From the NCBI RefSeq assembly GCF_009669325.1, contig NZ_SZWE01000001.1, positions 1,989,501-2,053,500 on the forward strand: a DNA stretch of 64,000 nucleotides. The letters run 5' to 3'. This document shows, one piece after another, positions 1 to 8,072 of the stretch. A program made the position numbers and the translations under genes. The DNA comes from Roseovarius bejariae. GTDB lineage: Bacteria > Pseudomonadota > Alphaproteobacteria > Rhodobacterales > Rhodobacteraceae. Under the pieces are notes generated by a model. The model did not search any database. It saw only the letters and a list, made by a program, of their open reading frames with translations, and was not told the DNA's origin. How positions within the stretch are numbered: position 1 is the stretch's first letter; every line of letters starts with the position of its first letter.

Positions 1-1
1 A

Positions 2-1456
2 CTGGGCCTCGTCACGGCCTTTAAATTGCCAGAAACCTACTCAACCTCTGCTCGACTTTTGTTCGAGGCGCCACAGATACCAGAAAATATGGTTGCCTCC
101 ACGGTCCAGACTGACGCAGCCGAGCAACTTCAAGTCATCGAGCAAAGGCTCATGACCCGAGCTAATTTGATTGACATTGCCAACCGTTTCGACGTGTTCG
201 CGAATATGCGTGAGATGGAGCCCGACAGAGTAACCGCTGCGATGCGTGATGCGACTCAGATTCGCCGTAGGGGTGGCGGTCGTGCGATGGCCACAATGAT
301 GACAGTCGAGTTTGAGGCGCGCTCGCCACAGATCGCTGCAAATGTTGTCAATGAATACGTCACATTGGTCCTGGAGGAGAACTCTAAATTTCGGACCTCT
401 CGCGCCGAGAATACTTTGGAGTTCTTCCAGCAAGAAGTGAATCGGCTTGACGATGAGCTTGACCGACAGAGTGTGGAAATCGCCAACTTCAAGAGTGAGA
501 ACGCCAAAGCTCTGCCCGAAGACCAAGCTTACCGGCTCGGGCGGCAGAACCTACTGCAAGAACGCCTCGATCGACTGTCCAGAGAAATTGGACTTGCGCA
601 GCAGCAACGCGAAAACCTTGAAAAGAGTTTTGAAGACACGAGAACATCTGGAACCTCCGAGCGCAGCGCCTATGAAGAAGAGTTAATCATCGGCAAGGCC
701 GAGCTCGAGCGCTTGCTAGAGACCTATACCGAAAGCAATCCAAGGGTCATTCGGCTGAAGGACCGTATTGAACGTTTGGAAGCGGTTGTTGCCGCACGCG
801 AGTCTGGCAGCGGTCCGGACGAAGAAGATTCTTCTTCGGACCAAGCTCGTTTAGATGCCGCGCTGGCAGAGGTCGACAGCAAGATCAATGCGATGCAGGA
901 CCAACTCGAAACCACGAAGGCCGAACTCGAAGAACTCCAAAAGAATATTTCGCGGAGCGCAGCAAACGCGAACCGGCTTGCCGAATTGGAGCGTGATTAT
1001 AATATCATCCAAAGCCGGTACAATTCTGCGGTGTCCAACCTAAATTCTGCGCGCATGAGCGAGCGTATCGAGGCAACCGCTCAGGGACAGCGGATCAATG
1101 TGATTGAGAATGCCAGTGTGCCGCAAGTCCCTAGCGGGCCCAACCGGCCTTTAATCGCGGCTCTGGGTATTTTTACCGGACTTGGTCTAGCCATTGGGTA
1201 CTTTGTTCTGTTGGAAGCGCTGAACCGAGATATCCGAAGGCCAGCCGAGCTTTCTGAGCGGTTCAACGTCATGCCAATCGCAACGATTCCATATATGGAA
1301 AGCCGAATAGCGAAGTTTCTACGTCGCAGTACACTGTTGATGGCGACGCTCGCCGTATTGGTTGGCGTGCCACTGGCGCTTTGGTATATCGATACAAATT
1401 ATCTTCCTTTGGAAGTGATTGTGCAGAAGAGCCTGGCTAAGCTTGGACTTGGCTAG
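2..1456 (+). CDS. Polysaccharide chain-length determinant / GumC-Wzz family protein (5' end outside window)
   Basis: The reading frame is open to the left window edge, so the start codon and the N-terminal membrane helix are missing. About 485 residues are visible. They show the features of the Wzz/GumC (PCP-2) family: a long periplasmic region dominated by coiled coil (roughly residues 120-330 of the visible part), then a proline-containing segment before a C-terminal transmembrane helix (around PLIAALGIFTGLGLAIGYF), and an extra hydrophobic helix near the C-terminus. Such proteins sit in the inner membrane and set polymer length or couple polymerisation to the outer-membrane channel. A BY-kinase-like ATPase gene follows 25 bases later; the split kinase and adaptor arrangement is typical of proteobacterial EPS loci. 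Family assignment is firm; the polymer is unknown. Confidence 0.88.
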   Translation: MGLVTAFKLPETYSTSARLLFEAPQIPENMVASTVQTDAAEQLQVIEQRLMTRANLIDIANRFDVFANMREMEPDRVTAAMRDATQIRRRGGGRAMATMMTVEFEARSPQIAANVVNEYVTLVLEENSKFRTSRAENTLEFFQQEVNRLDDELDRQSVEIANFKSENAKALPEDQAYRLGRQNLLQERLDRLSREIGLAQQQRENLEKSFEDTRTSGTSERSAYEEELIIGKAELERLLETYTESNPRVIRLKDRIERLEAVVAARESGSGPDEEDSSSDQARLDAALAEVDSKINAMQDQLETTKAELEELQKNISRSAANANRLAELERDYNIIQSRYNSAVSNLNSARMSERIEATAQGQRINVIENASVPQVPSGPNRPLIAALGIFTGLGLAIGYFVLLEALNRDIRRPAELSERFNVMPIATIPYMESRIAKFLRRSTLLMATLAVLVGVPLALWYIDTNYLPLEVIVQKSLAKLGLG

Positions 1457-1481
1457 GGCAGGCGGGAGACCTGAAAACCTA

Positions 1482-2300
1482 ATGGAAAAACTGCAAGCTG
1501 CCCTCGATAAAGCCCGTCGGTCCCGCAACGAGCGTAACGCTTCCTCGGAAACGAACCCGGTTACGCCGAAAATTCAGGACAATACGTCTGCCAGTCTTAT
1601 TGCCCGTTGGCAGGCGCTGACACCCTTCGAGGTGCAAGACAAGCACCTCATACGGCACCGTGTCGTGACCCGTTCAGCTCGAAAAGCGGCGACGCCATTT
1701 GATATACTGCGTACAAAGGCGCTTCTGCAAATGCGTCAGAACGGCTGGAAGCGGGTTGCGATTACATCGCCGATGCCGAAATCTGGCAAGAGCACTATGG
1801 CTTGCAACCTTGCTTTGGGACTTGGCCGTCAGAACGATTTGCGTTCGATGCTTTTCGATTTGGATTTGCGCGACCCGTCCGTACAAAACTTTTTCGAAAC
1901 TCGTCCACCACATGGGATTAGCGAGATGCTGAGTGGTGCCGTACCGTTCGAGGAGCAGGCCTTGCGCTATGGCGAGAATGTCGCTGTTTCCATGGCGCAA
2001 CGCGCCGAGGCTGACCCGACTCGCATTCTGCTGGCCGAGGAAACCGCCGAGAAGCTGGACGAGATCCAGGCGACCTATGAGCCTGATGTGATGATTTTCG
2101 ATCTTCCCTCAGTACTAGTGAACGATGACTCGCGGGCTTTTCTCAAGAACGCAGACTGCGCTTTGATCGTGGTCCGGGCTGATGCAACGCATTATGGCCA
2201 ATTCGAGACCTGCCAGCGTGAGGTTGCTGAGCATACCAATGTTCTTGGAGTGGTCTTAAATGCATATCGCCACGACAAACGAGCCGTTGAGACAGCATAA
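1482..2300 (+). CDS. CpsD/CapB-type tyrosine-protein kinase-like P-loop ATPase
   Basis: A 272-residue cytoplasmic P-loop ATPase of the BY-kinase/ParA-like family that partners the preceding chain-length protein. The Walker A box (PKSGKST, Lys about residue 103) lies in the expected context after a strand reading VAITSPMP. A Walker A'-like LFDLDLRDP motif follows about 30 residues later, and a Walker B-like strand VMIFDLPSVL comes near residue 205. I see no C-terminal tyrosine cluster; the tail ends NAYRHDKRAVETA with a single Tyr. It may therefore act as an ATPase co-polymerase switch rather than a classical autophosphorylating kinase. The ATG at 1482 was chosen because it starts the conserved MEKLQAALDKAR segment; upstream in-frame codons overlap the previous gene. 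Confidence 0.85.
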   Translation: MEKLQAALDKARRSRNERNASSETNPVTPKIQDNTSASLIARWQALTPFEVQDKHLIRHRVVTRSARKAATPFDILRTKALLQMRQNGWKRVAITSPMPKSGKSTMACNLALGLGRQNDLRSMLFDLDLRDPSVQNFFETRPPHGISEMLSGAVPFEEQALRYGENVAVSMAQRAEADPTRILLAEETAEKLDEIQATYEPDVMIFDLPSVLVNDDSRAFLKNADCALIVVRADATHYGQFETCQREVAEHTNVLGVVLNAYRHDKRAVETA

Positions 2301-3295
2301 CCTGTTCTTTTCGTGCGAACGTCCGGTGTGCTCTCTTCTGACTAAACGACATTTGCGTCGAGCGATACCAAAGTAACCTAGCGAAAACTTCGATCCTTGG
2401 GCGGTAAAGCGACCCAAGCGAAGCAGACTATCTGCCTTCGGATTGAGTTCCGCCGTGTGGTGAACCAGTCTGATTTTTGCCTAGGTGTTTAGTCCCGGCA
2501 TGTGGTGGTCTACTGATCTGTGACCATTAGAAGGATGCATTATGGGACATTCTTCACAGGAGCGCCAAGACCACGCACGCCGTCCGAGCTCTCATACAGC
2601 GATCGAAAGCTTCGAACGCGGCGCTGAGCCGGGAACTGGGCATCAACGCCAAAACGGTCGCCAAGTGGCGGAAGCGAGACAGCGTTCAAGACGCCGCGAT
2701 GGGGCCGAAGCAGGTCCATTCAACGGTTCTCAGCATCGAAGAGGAAGCCGTGATTGTTGCCTTCCGACGCCACACACTGCTGCCACTGGATGACTGCCTC
2801 TACGCACTGCAGCCGAGCATCCCGCATCGGACGCGCTCGTCGTTGCACCGCTGCGATGCATAACTTCCGACAGCGATCGTTTCGGTGGGATCGAGACGAA
2901 CATGTGGCATAATTATGATCTATGATGCACCTCAAGATGTGCAGGCCCAACTCTTTGGAGGTGTGGATTTTGATCTCACGGTGTCTACGATGCTTTGGGC
3001 CGTTCAGCGTTACTTAGCGATATTTCGGCATCCATAGGACGTGGATCATATGATAGCTTCTCCGAAGCGACTCGGTTGTAAGTCGCTGAGTTATCTCCAA
3101 TTGTTGGAAATTTAATCGATTGTTTCTGTTTGCAAAGCAATCAACATCTCATTTTTACGCTTTGGCGGCTGTCATCAGGTTTTTACTCGAAAGTCCTTGA
3201 GTAGAAATGGCTTTCTGCGCTACCAATTCTGAAAAGAATGTGGCTCCTTTGAGGCGATTTGAGCATCGATAAATATTACTCTTGGAGGCTTAGTC
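2301..3295 (+). other. Long intergenic region with IS remnant and leader of the sugar transferase gene
   Basis: About 1 kb separates the kinase gene from the sugar transferase gene. The middle holds a decayed IS481-type transposase start (2542-2863, listed separately). A small inverted repeat (GCGACT at 3067, AGTCGC at 3081) lies further down. A GGAGG ribosome-binding site at about 3283 serves the gene at 3296. The stretch 2864-3295 is AT-richer than its surroundings and shows no other open frame I can support, so it probably carries the promoter for the downstream genes. Confidence 0.5.
2542..2863 (+). pseudogene. IS481-family transposase, N-terminal remnant with frameshift
   Basis: The frame from 2582 to 2863 reads as a transposase helix-turn-helix region (LIQRSKASNAALSRELGI, NAKTVAKWRKRD, then VAFRRHTLLPLDDCLYALQP). 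This is the N-terminal part of IS481-type transposases. The likely start ATG (2542, MGH...) is in another frame. The conserved ILH-SA-TTHAVRA reading begins only after a shift near base 2548, so a small indel broke the gene. The homology stops at 2860 just before a TAA. The DDE catalytic domain is absent, so this is an inactive stub. No terminal repeat could be assigned. Confidence 0.75.
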
Positions 3296-3970
3296 GTGAA
3301 ACATGAATACGTTGTTGCCAATAGTTTCTCTCCCGTAACGAAAAAGAATTTATCCTTGAAGTTGCCTGATCAAGGGTATCGAAAAAGTTTTACCCTTGCC
3401 AAACGCGCAATAGACTTGGCCTTTGCCGTCTTGGCCTTGCCGATATTGTTGGTGCTTGCCGTCGTGCTGTATCTGGCAAACCCACATTTTAACCCGGGTT
3501 CGGTCTTTTTTCGTCAAGTAAGGATGGGATGGGATGGGAAGGCCTTCACCATGTGGAAGTTCCGGACAATGACAGACAACGGCACGAGTGTACGTGATGC
3601 CAACGCGCCGCTCGAAGAACACCGAATTACGCCGCTTGGACGCCTTTTGCGCCGTTCCAAGCTCGACGAGTTGCCAAACATTTTGAATATCTTTACGGGT
3701 GACATGAGCCTAGTCGGCCCTCGCCCCGACGCATTCGAGCATGCCAACGAATACCTTATTCGTGTGCCTCATTATCGCAAGCGTTTTACCGTGCGACCAG
3801 GCATCACTGGGCTCGCCCAGGTGCGGGGAGGCTATGCTGACAACCATCGTGCGGTTGAGCGCAAGGCGCGCTACGATATTTTTTACATCGAAAACGCTAG
3901 TTTTCGACTTGAGATGCATGTCATTGCCTCAACTTTTGCGGTGGTTTTCTCCGGGATTGGGCAGCGCTAA
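3296..3970 (+). CDS. Initiating sugar-phosphate transferase (bacterial sugar transferase family)
   Basis: A 224-residue short-form polyprenyl-phosphate sugar-1-phosphate transferase, which would load the first sugar onto undecaprenyl phosphate at the inner membrane. It has one N-terminal membrane segment (residues about 34-62, KRAIDLAFAVLALPILL). The family signature blocks follow: FFRQVRMGWDGKAFTMWKFR, LRRSKLDELPNILNI, GDMSLVGPRP with the catalytic Asp-Glu pair in the SKLDELP block, and RPGITGLAQV. It lacks the extra N-terminal helices of the WbaP/WcaJ form. The GTG start at 3296 is preceded by GGAGG at a good distance. The NusG-like gene follows three bases after its stop, so the two are probably cotranscribed. 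The sugar specificity cannot be read. Confidence 0.92.
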   Translation: MKHEYVVANSFSPVTKKNLSLKLPDQGYRKSFTLAKRAIDLAFAVLALPILLVLAVVLYLANPHFNPGSVFFRQVRMGWDGKAFTMWKFRTMTDNGTSVRDANAPLEEHRITPLGRLLRRSKLDELPNILNIFTGDMSLVGPRPDAFEHANEYLIRVPHYRKRFTVRPGITGLAQVRGGYADNHRAVERKARYDIFYIENASFRLEMHVIASTFAVVFSGIGQR

Positions 3971-3973
3971 ACC

Positions 3974-4501
3974 GTGTCTCTTGAGCAAGTTTCTCAAAAC
4001 GTCTCCGAGCCGTGGTATCTTGCACAACTCAAGCCGGGCGGCTTTGAGCGTGCGGTCACCAATCTTGCGCGACAAGGTTATGAAAGTTTCATGCCTATGC
4101 GTGAAGAAACGCGCCGTCGTGCAGAGCGTTGGGACACAAAGCTCAGACCACTTTTCCCAGGCTATCTTTTCGTCAAAGTGCCTGACGACCGTCAGCAATG
4201 GCGATCCATAAACGCGACTTACGGTGTATCACGACTTGTCGCTCTTGATGCGGGACGCCCTACTCAAGTTGCCCCGGAGCTCATCGCGGCGCTGCAAGCC
4301 CGCGTCCTTGAGGATGGCAAGCTGAAGCCGACAGCGGAGTTTGACGTTGGCGATAAGGTGCGTGTGGTGTCCGGACCTCTCGCGGATAAGCTTGCCGAGA
4401 TTGAATCCGTCCCAGAGCAGGGCCGCATCTACGTCCTACTTGAGCTTATGGGGCGCTATACAAAGGCAGTGCTTTCAACCACCGACGTGGAGCGCAGCTG
4501 A
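3974..4501 (+). CDS. Specialised NusG / RfaH-type transcription antitermination factor
   Basis: A 175-residue NusG paralogue with an NGN domain (residues about 12-105: WYLAQLKPGGFERAVTNLAR, then FPGYLFVKV) and a C-terminal KOW domain (about 120-172: FDVGDKVRVVSGPLADKLAE). Loci for surface polysaccharides often carry such factors (RfaH, UpxY, LoaP), which travel with RNA polymerase through long operons and suppress Rho or intrinsic termination. RfaH loads at an ops pause site. Two ops-like sequences are present just downstream in this window (4893-4908 and 7205-7220). It starts with GTG three bases after the sugar transferase stop. That it acts on the downstream EPS genes is inference from position; the family assignment is strong. 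Confidence 0.9.
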   Translation: MSLEQVSQNVSEPWYLAQLKPGGFERAVTNLARQGYESFMPMREETRRRAERWDTKLRPLFPGYLFVKVPDDRQQWRSINATYGVSRLVALDAGRPTQVAPELIAALQARVLEDGKLKPTAEFDVGDKVRVVSGPLADKLAEIESVPEQGRIYVLLELMGRYTKAVLSTTDVERS

Positions 4502-4830
4502 GAGGCGAGCGCGCTGTGCTGTGCCACTTGCGAATCAGACAAATTGACCGAAGGGGTCACCCGTGCAGATACATTGCGTGTTTGCGGCAAGCCTCTAAGC
4601 TATTGCAGACATTTGGCAGTGAACGGCATTGCATGAATGGGGCTTCAAAAGACCAAAGCCTATCGTGAGGCTTGCGTACCGGCCACGTGCCGAAAAAATC
4701 CAAACAATGGCGGCCCTGAGCGGGTATTGTACATAGACGGTCAACGCTGTGTGGTCTCCGCTATTGTTATTGTTAAAGTTCTATAAAATAATGGAAAAAT
4801 CATTTCCCATACATCTGTGACCTTGGTACC

Positions 4831-4844
4831 GTTCACTCATGAAC
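4831..4844 (+). promoter_or_regulatory. Palindrome GTTCACTCATGAAC, copy 1 (candidate operator)
   Basis: An inverted repeat GTTCA-N4-TGAAC in the glmS leader, 49 bases before the ops-like site. The same palindrome with two changed central bases stands at 7125-7138 ahead of the second ops-like site. Shared placement suggests a regulator-binding site, possibly for the MarR-type EPS regulator encoded at 7240; this is inference. Confidence 0.45.
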
Positions 4845-4892
4845 GCAGTCGATCAGACTGGTCATGTTTGCCGGCCCGCCGTCGTGAGCGCC

Positions 4893-4908
4893 GGTGCGGT
4901 AGCCGTGG
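4893..4908 (+). promoter_or_regulatory. ops-like element, copy 1
   Basis: GGTGCGGTAGCCGTGG resembles the E. coli ops pause element (core GGCGGTAGCGTG, recalled from the RfaH literature) with one inserted C. It includes a tiny CGG-TAG-CCG inverted repeat. It matches copy 2 at 7205-7220 in 15 of 16 bases. An upstream GAGC at identical spacing extends the match to 20 of 23. It lies in a leader directly after the RfaH-type gene. Function is inferred. Confidence 0.5.
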
Positions 4909-5177
4909 AGCAGACGGCCTTCGCGGATAAATATGTCAGGGTGTCGCATCTACGATCTGCAAGATGCCCTGCGGGCCAGTGACTGTGATAAGCGTATGAT
5001 GTGCGGCTCTACTGGGCATTTGAGCGTTTAGCACTCTTTTTTGAGCTCGTTTGGTATGACGTCCCTCTTCGAAACCTCAGAGACTGGCGGCCAGCAGCGT
5101 CTTTGGCAGATCGCATGCCATCCATGCGCCGTAGAAGACATGACAAAGAAATTCTTTCGAAAGAGCAAGAGGTTTAT

Positions 5178-7001
5178 ATGTGCGGAATTATAGGAATCTT
5201 GGGGCAGGATGAGGTGGCGGGGCGACTCTTGGAGGGGCTCTCCCGGCTTGAGTATCGCGGCTATGACAGCGCCGGGATCGCGGTCATGGACGGGGTCAAG
5301 ATCGACCTCACGAAGGCGGACGGAAAACTTTCCCATCTTATAGAGAAGGTTGCGCATAATACTCCGGTGGGGCGTCTTGGAATCGGGCACACCCGCTGGG
5401 CCACGCATGGTGCGGCGACGGTTGAAAACGCGCACCCCCACCGGGCTGGCAAGGTCACGCTCGTCCACAATGGGATCATCGAGAATTACGCAGAGCTAAA
5501 AACCGAGCTGGAATGCGCCGGAGCGCAGTTCGCTTCGGAGACGGATACAGAAGTGCTTGCATCAGTTCTGGACCATCTCCTGAACCAGTCAGACACGCTC
5601 GACGAGGCCTGCCAGGCGTTGCTCCATTGTATTAAGGGTAGTTATGCAATCGCGGCGCTCATTGAAGGCTATCCGGACCTGATGTTCGTGGCACGCAATG
5701 GCAGTCCGCTCGCCATCGGGTATGGCGGCATAACATCAACCGGTCATAACGAGATATTTGTGGGCTCTGACGCTCTGGCGCTCGCTGGTTTGGCGGCGCG
5801 TGTCAGCTATCTCGAGGATGGCGACTCGGCGTTCCTGCGCTCGGACCGAGTTCAGGTTTTTGATCGCGGCGGGGCCGAGGTAACGCGCGAAACGGTTGAG
5901 ATGCCAGAAGAGGGTTGGGAGGTCGACAAGGGCCCATATCCGCATTTCATGCTCAAAGAGATTCACGAGCAGCCTGAAAGCCTAGCGCGGCTCTTGCGCG
6001 AGGTGATTGATATTGAAAGTGGCGCATTGAAAGATATCGTGCCGACAGTTGATTTCCGCGGCGCCGACCGGATCGTTATGGTGGCCTGCGGAACGGCGCA
6101 TTACGCCACCCACGTCGCGAAGTACTGGATCGAGCGGTTCGCCAGGATCCCAGTTGAAATCGAGATAGCCAGTGAATTCCGATACCGCCCTCGCGTGCAT
6201 GGTAAGCATGAGATCGCGATTTTCGTCAGCCAATCGGGGGAGACTGCCGACACGCTTGCGGCTCTCAAAGATGTGCAAGGCCATGTGACCAAGACGCTCG
6301 CTGTGGTCAACGTGCCGACAAGTACGATGGCGCGAGACGCCGATGCCGTCCTGACAATCGAGGCCGGTCCTGAAATCGGCGTGGCCTCGACCAAGGCCTT
6401 CACGGGACAGATGCTGGCTTTGCTGGCTTTGGCTTTGAAGGCTGGGTGCGATCGCGGGGTCGTCGCGCCTGAGATGCTCTCGGCCTTGGTTGACGACCTT
6501 GTCACCCTCCCACGGTTGGTCTCAGAAACTCTGGCTTTGAGTGGCGATATTGACCAAATCGCCCGGAACCTTGTCCAAAGCGAGCATGTGCTGTTTCTTG
6601 GACGCGGTATTCAATACCCGATCGCGTGCGAAGCAGCGCTCAAGTTTAAAGAGATTACCTATGTCCACGCGGATGGCTATGCCGCGGGTGAACTCAAGCA
6701 CGGACCCATTGCTCTGGTGGATGACGCAATGCCGGTGGTCGTGTTTGACGGTGCAGATGCACTTACGGAGAAGACAGCGTCAAACGCAGCCGAGGTTGTG
6801 GCACGTGGCGCGCGCATGGTGAGGATCGGCGCAAGCGTGGAGGTCTGTGTTGCGGGTGTGCGAACGCCCGCGAGTTCCGAAGTTGTTGAGCCTTTTGTCA
6901 ACGCGGTTGTATTGCAGTTGCTGGCCTATCAGGCCGCGCTTGCCAAAGGCACAAACGTGGATCAGCCACGCAATCTGGCGAAGTCTGTTACAGTCGAGTG
7001 A
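5178..7001 (+). CDS. glmS: Glutamine-fructose-6-phosphate aminotransferase (isomerizing)
   Basis: A 607-residue full-length GlmS making glucosamine-6-phosphate from fructose-6-phosphate and glutamine, the entry to UDP-GlcNAc. The N-terminal glutaminase domain starts MCGIIGIL, so Cys2 becomes the N-terminal nucleophile after Met removal. HTRWATHG and HNGIIENY follow. Two SIS isomerase domains occupy roughly 290-425 and 460-595 (VSQSGETADT, and C-terminal PRNLAKSVTVE). The ATG at 5178 fits the conserved N-terminus and has AGAGG 9 bases upstream; a longer frame from 5001 has no family similarity. Genomes of this group normally keep a housekeeping glmS elsewhere, so this copy probably feeds amino-sugar precursors to the EPS. 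It is flanked on both sides by ops-like leader modules. Confidence 0.95.
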   Translation: MCGIIGILGQDEVAGRLLEGLSRLEYRGYDSAGIAVMDGVKIDLTKADGKLSHLIEKVAHNTPVGRLGIGHTRWATHGAATVENAHPHRAGKVTLVHNGIIENYAELKTELECAGAQFASETDTEVLASVLDHLLNQSDTLDEACQALLHCIKGSYAIAALIEGYPDLMFVARNGSPLAIGYGGITSTGHNEIFVGSDALALAGLAARVSYLEDGDSAFLRSDRVQVFDRGGAEVTRETVEMPEEGWEVDKGPYPHFMLKEIHEQPESLARLLREVIDIESGALKDIVPTVDFRGADRIVMVACGTAHYATHVAKYWIERFARIPVEIEIASEFRYRPRVHGKHEIAIFVSQSGETADTLAALKDVQGHVTKTLAVVNVPTSTMARDADAVLTIEAGPEIGVASTKAFTGQMLALLALALKAGCDRGVVAPEMLSALVDDLVTLPRLVSETLALSGDIDQIARNLVQSEHVLFLGRGIQYPIACEAALKFKEITYVHADGYAAGELKHGPIALVDDAMPVVVFDGADALTEKTASNAAEVVARGARMVRIGASVEVCVAGVRTPASSEVVEPFVNAVVLQLLAYQAALAKGTNVDQPRNLAKSVTVE

Positions 7002-7124
7002 ATTCGGACGATCAGGATGTCGGGTCATGCAAATGCGCGAGAACGCCACGCGAAATGATGTGTTTCCAATTGCGGGCCAATGTCACAGATAAACCACTGG
7101 CATTCCAAAAAAAACCATGTTTTC

Positions 7125-7138
7125 GTTCACATATGAAC
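7125..7138 (+). promoter_or_regulatory. Palindrome GTTCACATATGAAC, copy 2 (candidate operator)
   Basis: The inverted repeat GTTCA-N4-TGAAC lies upstream of the MarR-type EPS regulator gene and matches copy 1 at 4831-4844 in 12 of 14 bases. It lies about 100 bases before the regulator's start, consistent with possible autoregulation. This role is inferred. Confidence 0.45.
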
Positions 7139-7204
7139 TCAATTGTCCGTGACAGTTTGAGTCTCTCTGGACCCCTTTGTCGAGCTGGCATCACGGCGAG
7201 CCTC

Positions 7205-7220
7205 GCTGCGGTAGCCGTGG
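7205..7220 (+). promoter_or_regulatory. ops-like element, copy 2
   Basis: GCTGCGGTAGCCGTGG lies 20 bases before the MarR regulator start and matches copy 1 in 15 of 16 bases. The GCGGTAG core resembles the ops element recognised by RfaH. The site would place antitermination loading at the head of the long operon from 7240 onward. Confidence 0.5.
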
Positions 7221-7239
7221 TCTAGCCTGACCTCGATCC

Positions 7240-7632
7240 ATGCCACATCAGAGAGACACGTTCCAACAAGATATGCGCTTTCGCATTCTGCGCCTGCTCG
7301 AGAGCGATCCTCAGTTGAGCCAGCGCGCGTTGTCGCGAGAATTGGGGGTCAGCCTTGGCTCGGTCAATTATTGCCTCAAAGCGCTTGTGCAAAGGGGCCA
7401 GCTGAAGATCAGCAACTTCCGCGCCTCGAACAACAAGCTCCGCTATGCCTATGTCTTGACGCCCAAGGGCGTTGCAGAAAAGACGGCCCTCACCGGCCAG
7501 TTCCTGCAGAGCAAGCTGAAAGAGTACGACGCCCTGAAAGCCGAGATCGAAAGTCTGCAAGAGGAACTCGAATTGGGAGCCGACATGGGGCCCTCGCCAT
7601 GCGCGCAGGACGGGGCGAGGTCTCGAAAGTGA
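7240..7632 (+). CDS. MarR-family EPS-associated transcriptional regulator
   Basis: A 130-residue protein with one winged helix-turn-helix (residues about 10-75: MRFRILRLLESDPQLSQRAL, then SRELGVSLGSVNYCLKALV) and a C-terminal coiled-coil tail (KLKEYDALKAEIESLQEELE). It matches the small MarR-like family repeatedly found in proteobacterial EPS and exosortase loci (described as EPS-associated MarR regulators). It probably tunes transcription of the surrounding locus. The palindrome at 7125-7138 and the ops-like element at 7205-7220 lie in its leader. Target and effector are unknown. Confidence 0.87.
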   Translation: MPHQRDTFQQDMRFRILRLLESDPQLSQRALSRELGVSLGSVNYCLKALVQRGQLKISNFRASNNKLRYAYVLTPKGVAEKTALTGQFLQSKLKEYDALKAEIESLQEELELGADMGPSPCAQDGARSRK

Positions 7633-7708
7633 AACAAGTGATATTCACGCCCCAGACGAGAGCTGAATTTGCAACACCGAGCCTGCGATCAATGACTTTA
7701 CGCGTTAA

Positions 7709-8039
7709 ATGGATCTGACTTGGCGGAATGTATGGTTCGAAATCAAGGCCTTGATCGAACGTGAGCTTGGGATGTCGAAAGACCTGATGCATGTCCATTT
7801 CGGCTTGGGCCTGTTTGTGGCCTTTCGCCGTGCTTTTGCGGAACCGCCACAACGGAATGCTGGTCGCTTGAAGCATTGTGGCGGGCCTTCAGGCGCTGAA
7901 CGAACTCCTTGATGCTCGGGATCGGACCTACTTGACCGGTTCTGTGAACTGGTCGGAAACAGTCAAAGACTTTGGCACGACGCTCTTCTGGCCCACCGTG
8001 CTTCTGTTAAGTTGGCGCTGGATCGGACCAAAGAGATAG
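7709..8039 (+). pseudogene. Small integral membrane protein (VanZ-like), frameshifted remnant
   Basis: Two frames joined together make one plausible protein of about 110 residues. The first part (from 7709) reads ELGMSKDLMHVHFGLGLFVA. The frame then shifts somewhere around 7815-7830. The second part reads ALNELLDARDRTYLTGSVNW followed by a hydrophobic helix TLFWPTVLLLSWRW, ending at 8039. There is also an internal TGA at 7869. This resembles small VanZ-like membrane proteins common in Rhodobacterales, which have the pattern helix, NE-LDARD, G-VNW, helix. It is broken by at least two lesions and unlikely to be functional. The exact family is from memory and moderate in certainty. Confidence 0.55.
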
Positions 8040-8072
8040 AATGCGCAACCTGATACAGAGTATCTTGCCAGG

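Larger units (their letters stand above)
4502..5177 (+). other. Leader region upstream of glmS
   Basis: A 676-base non-coding stretch. It contains an AT-rich patch (about 4761-4800) that could carry promoter elements, then the palindrome GTTCACTCATGAAC (4831-4844) and an ops-like site (4893-4908), both listed separately. An in-frame extension of glmS back to 5001 exists but lacks family similarity. No other gene is visible. Confidence 0.5.

Noticed and set aside
3067..3086. Hairpin GCGACT...AGTCGC upstream of the sugar transferase
   Set aside because: No run of T follows and the stem is only six bases; not called as a terminator.
5001..5177. Upstream extension of glmS by 59 codons
   Set aside because: GlmS must begin at MCGI with Cys2 after processing; the extension has no similarity to any GlmS and lacks a good start.
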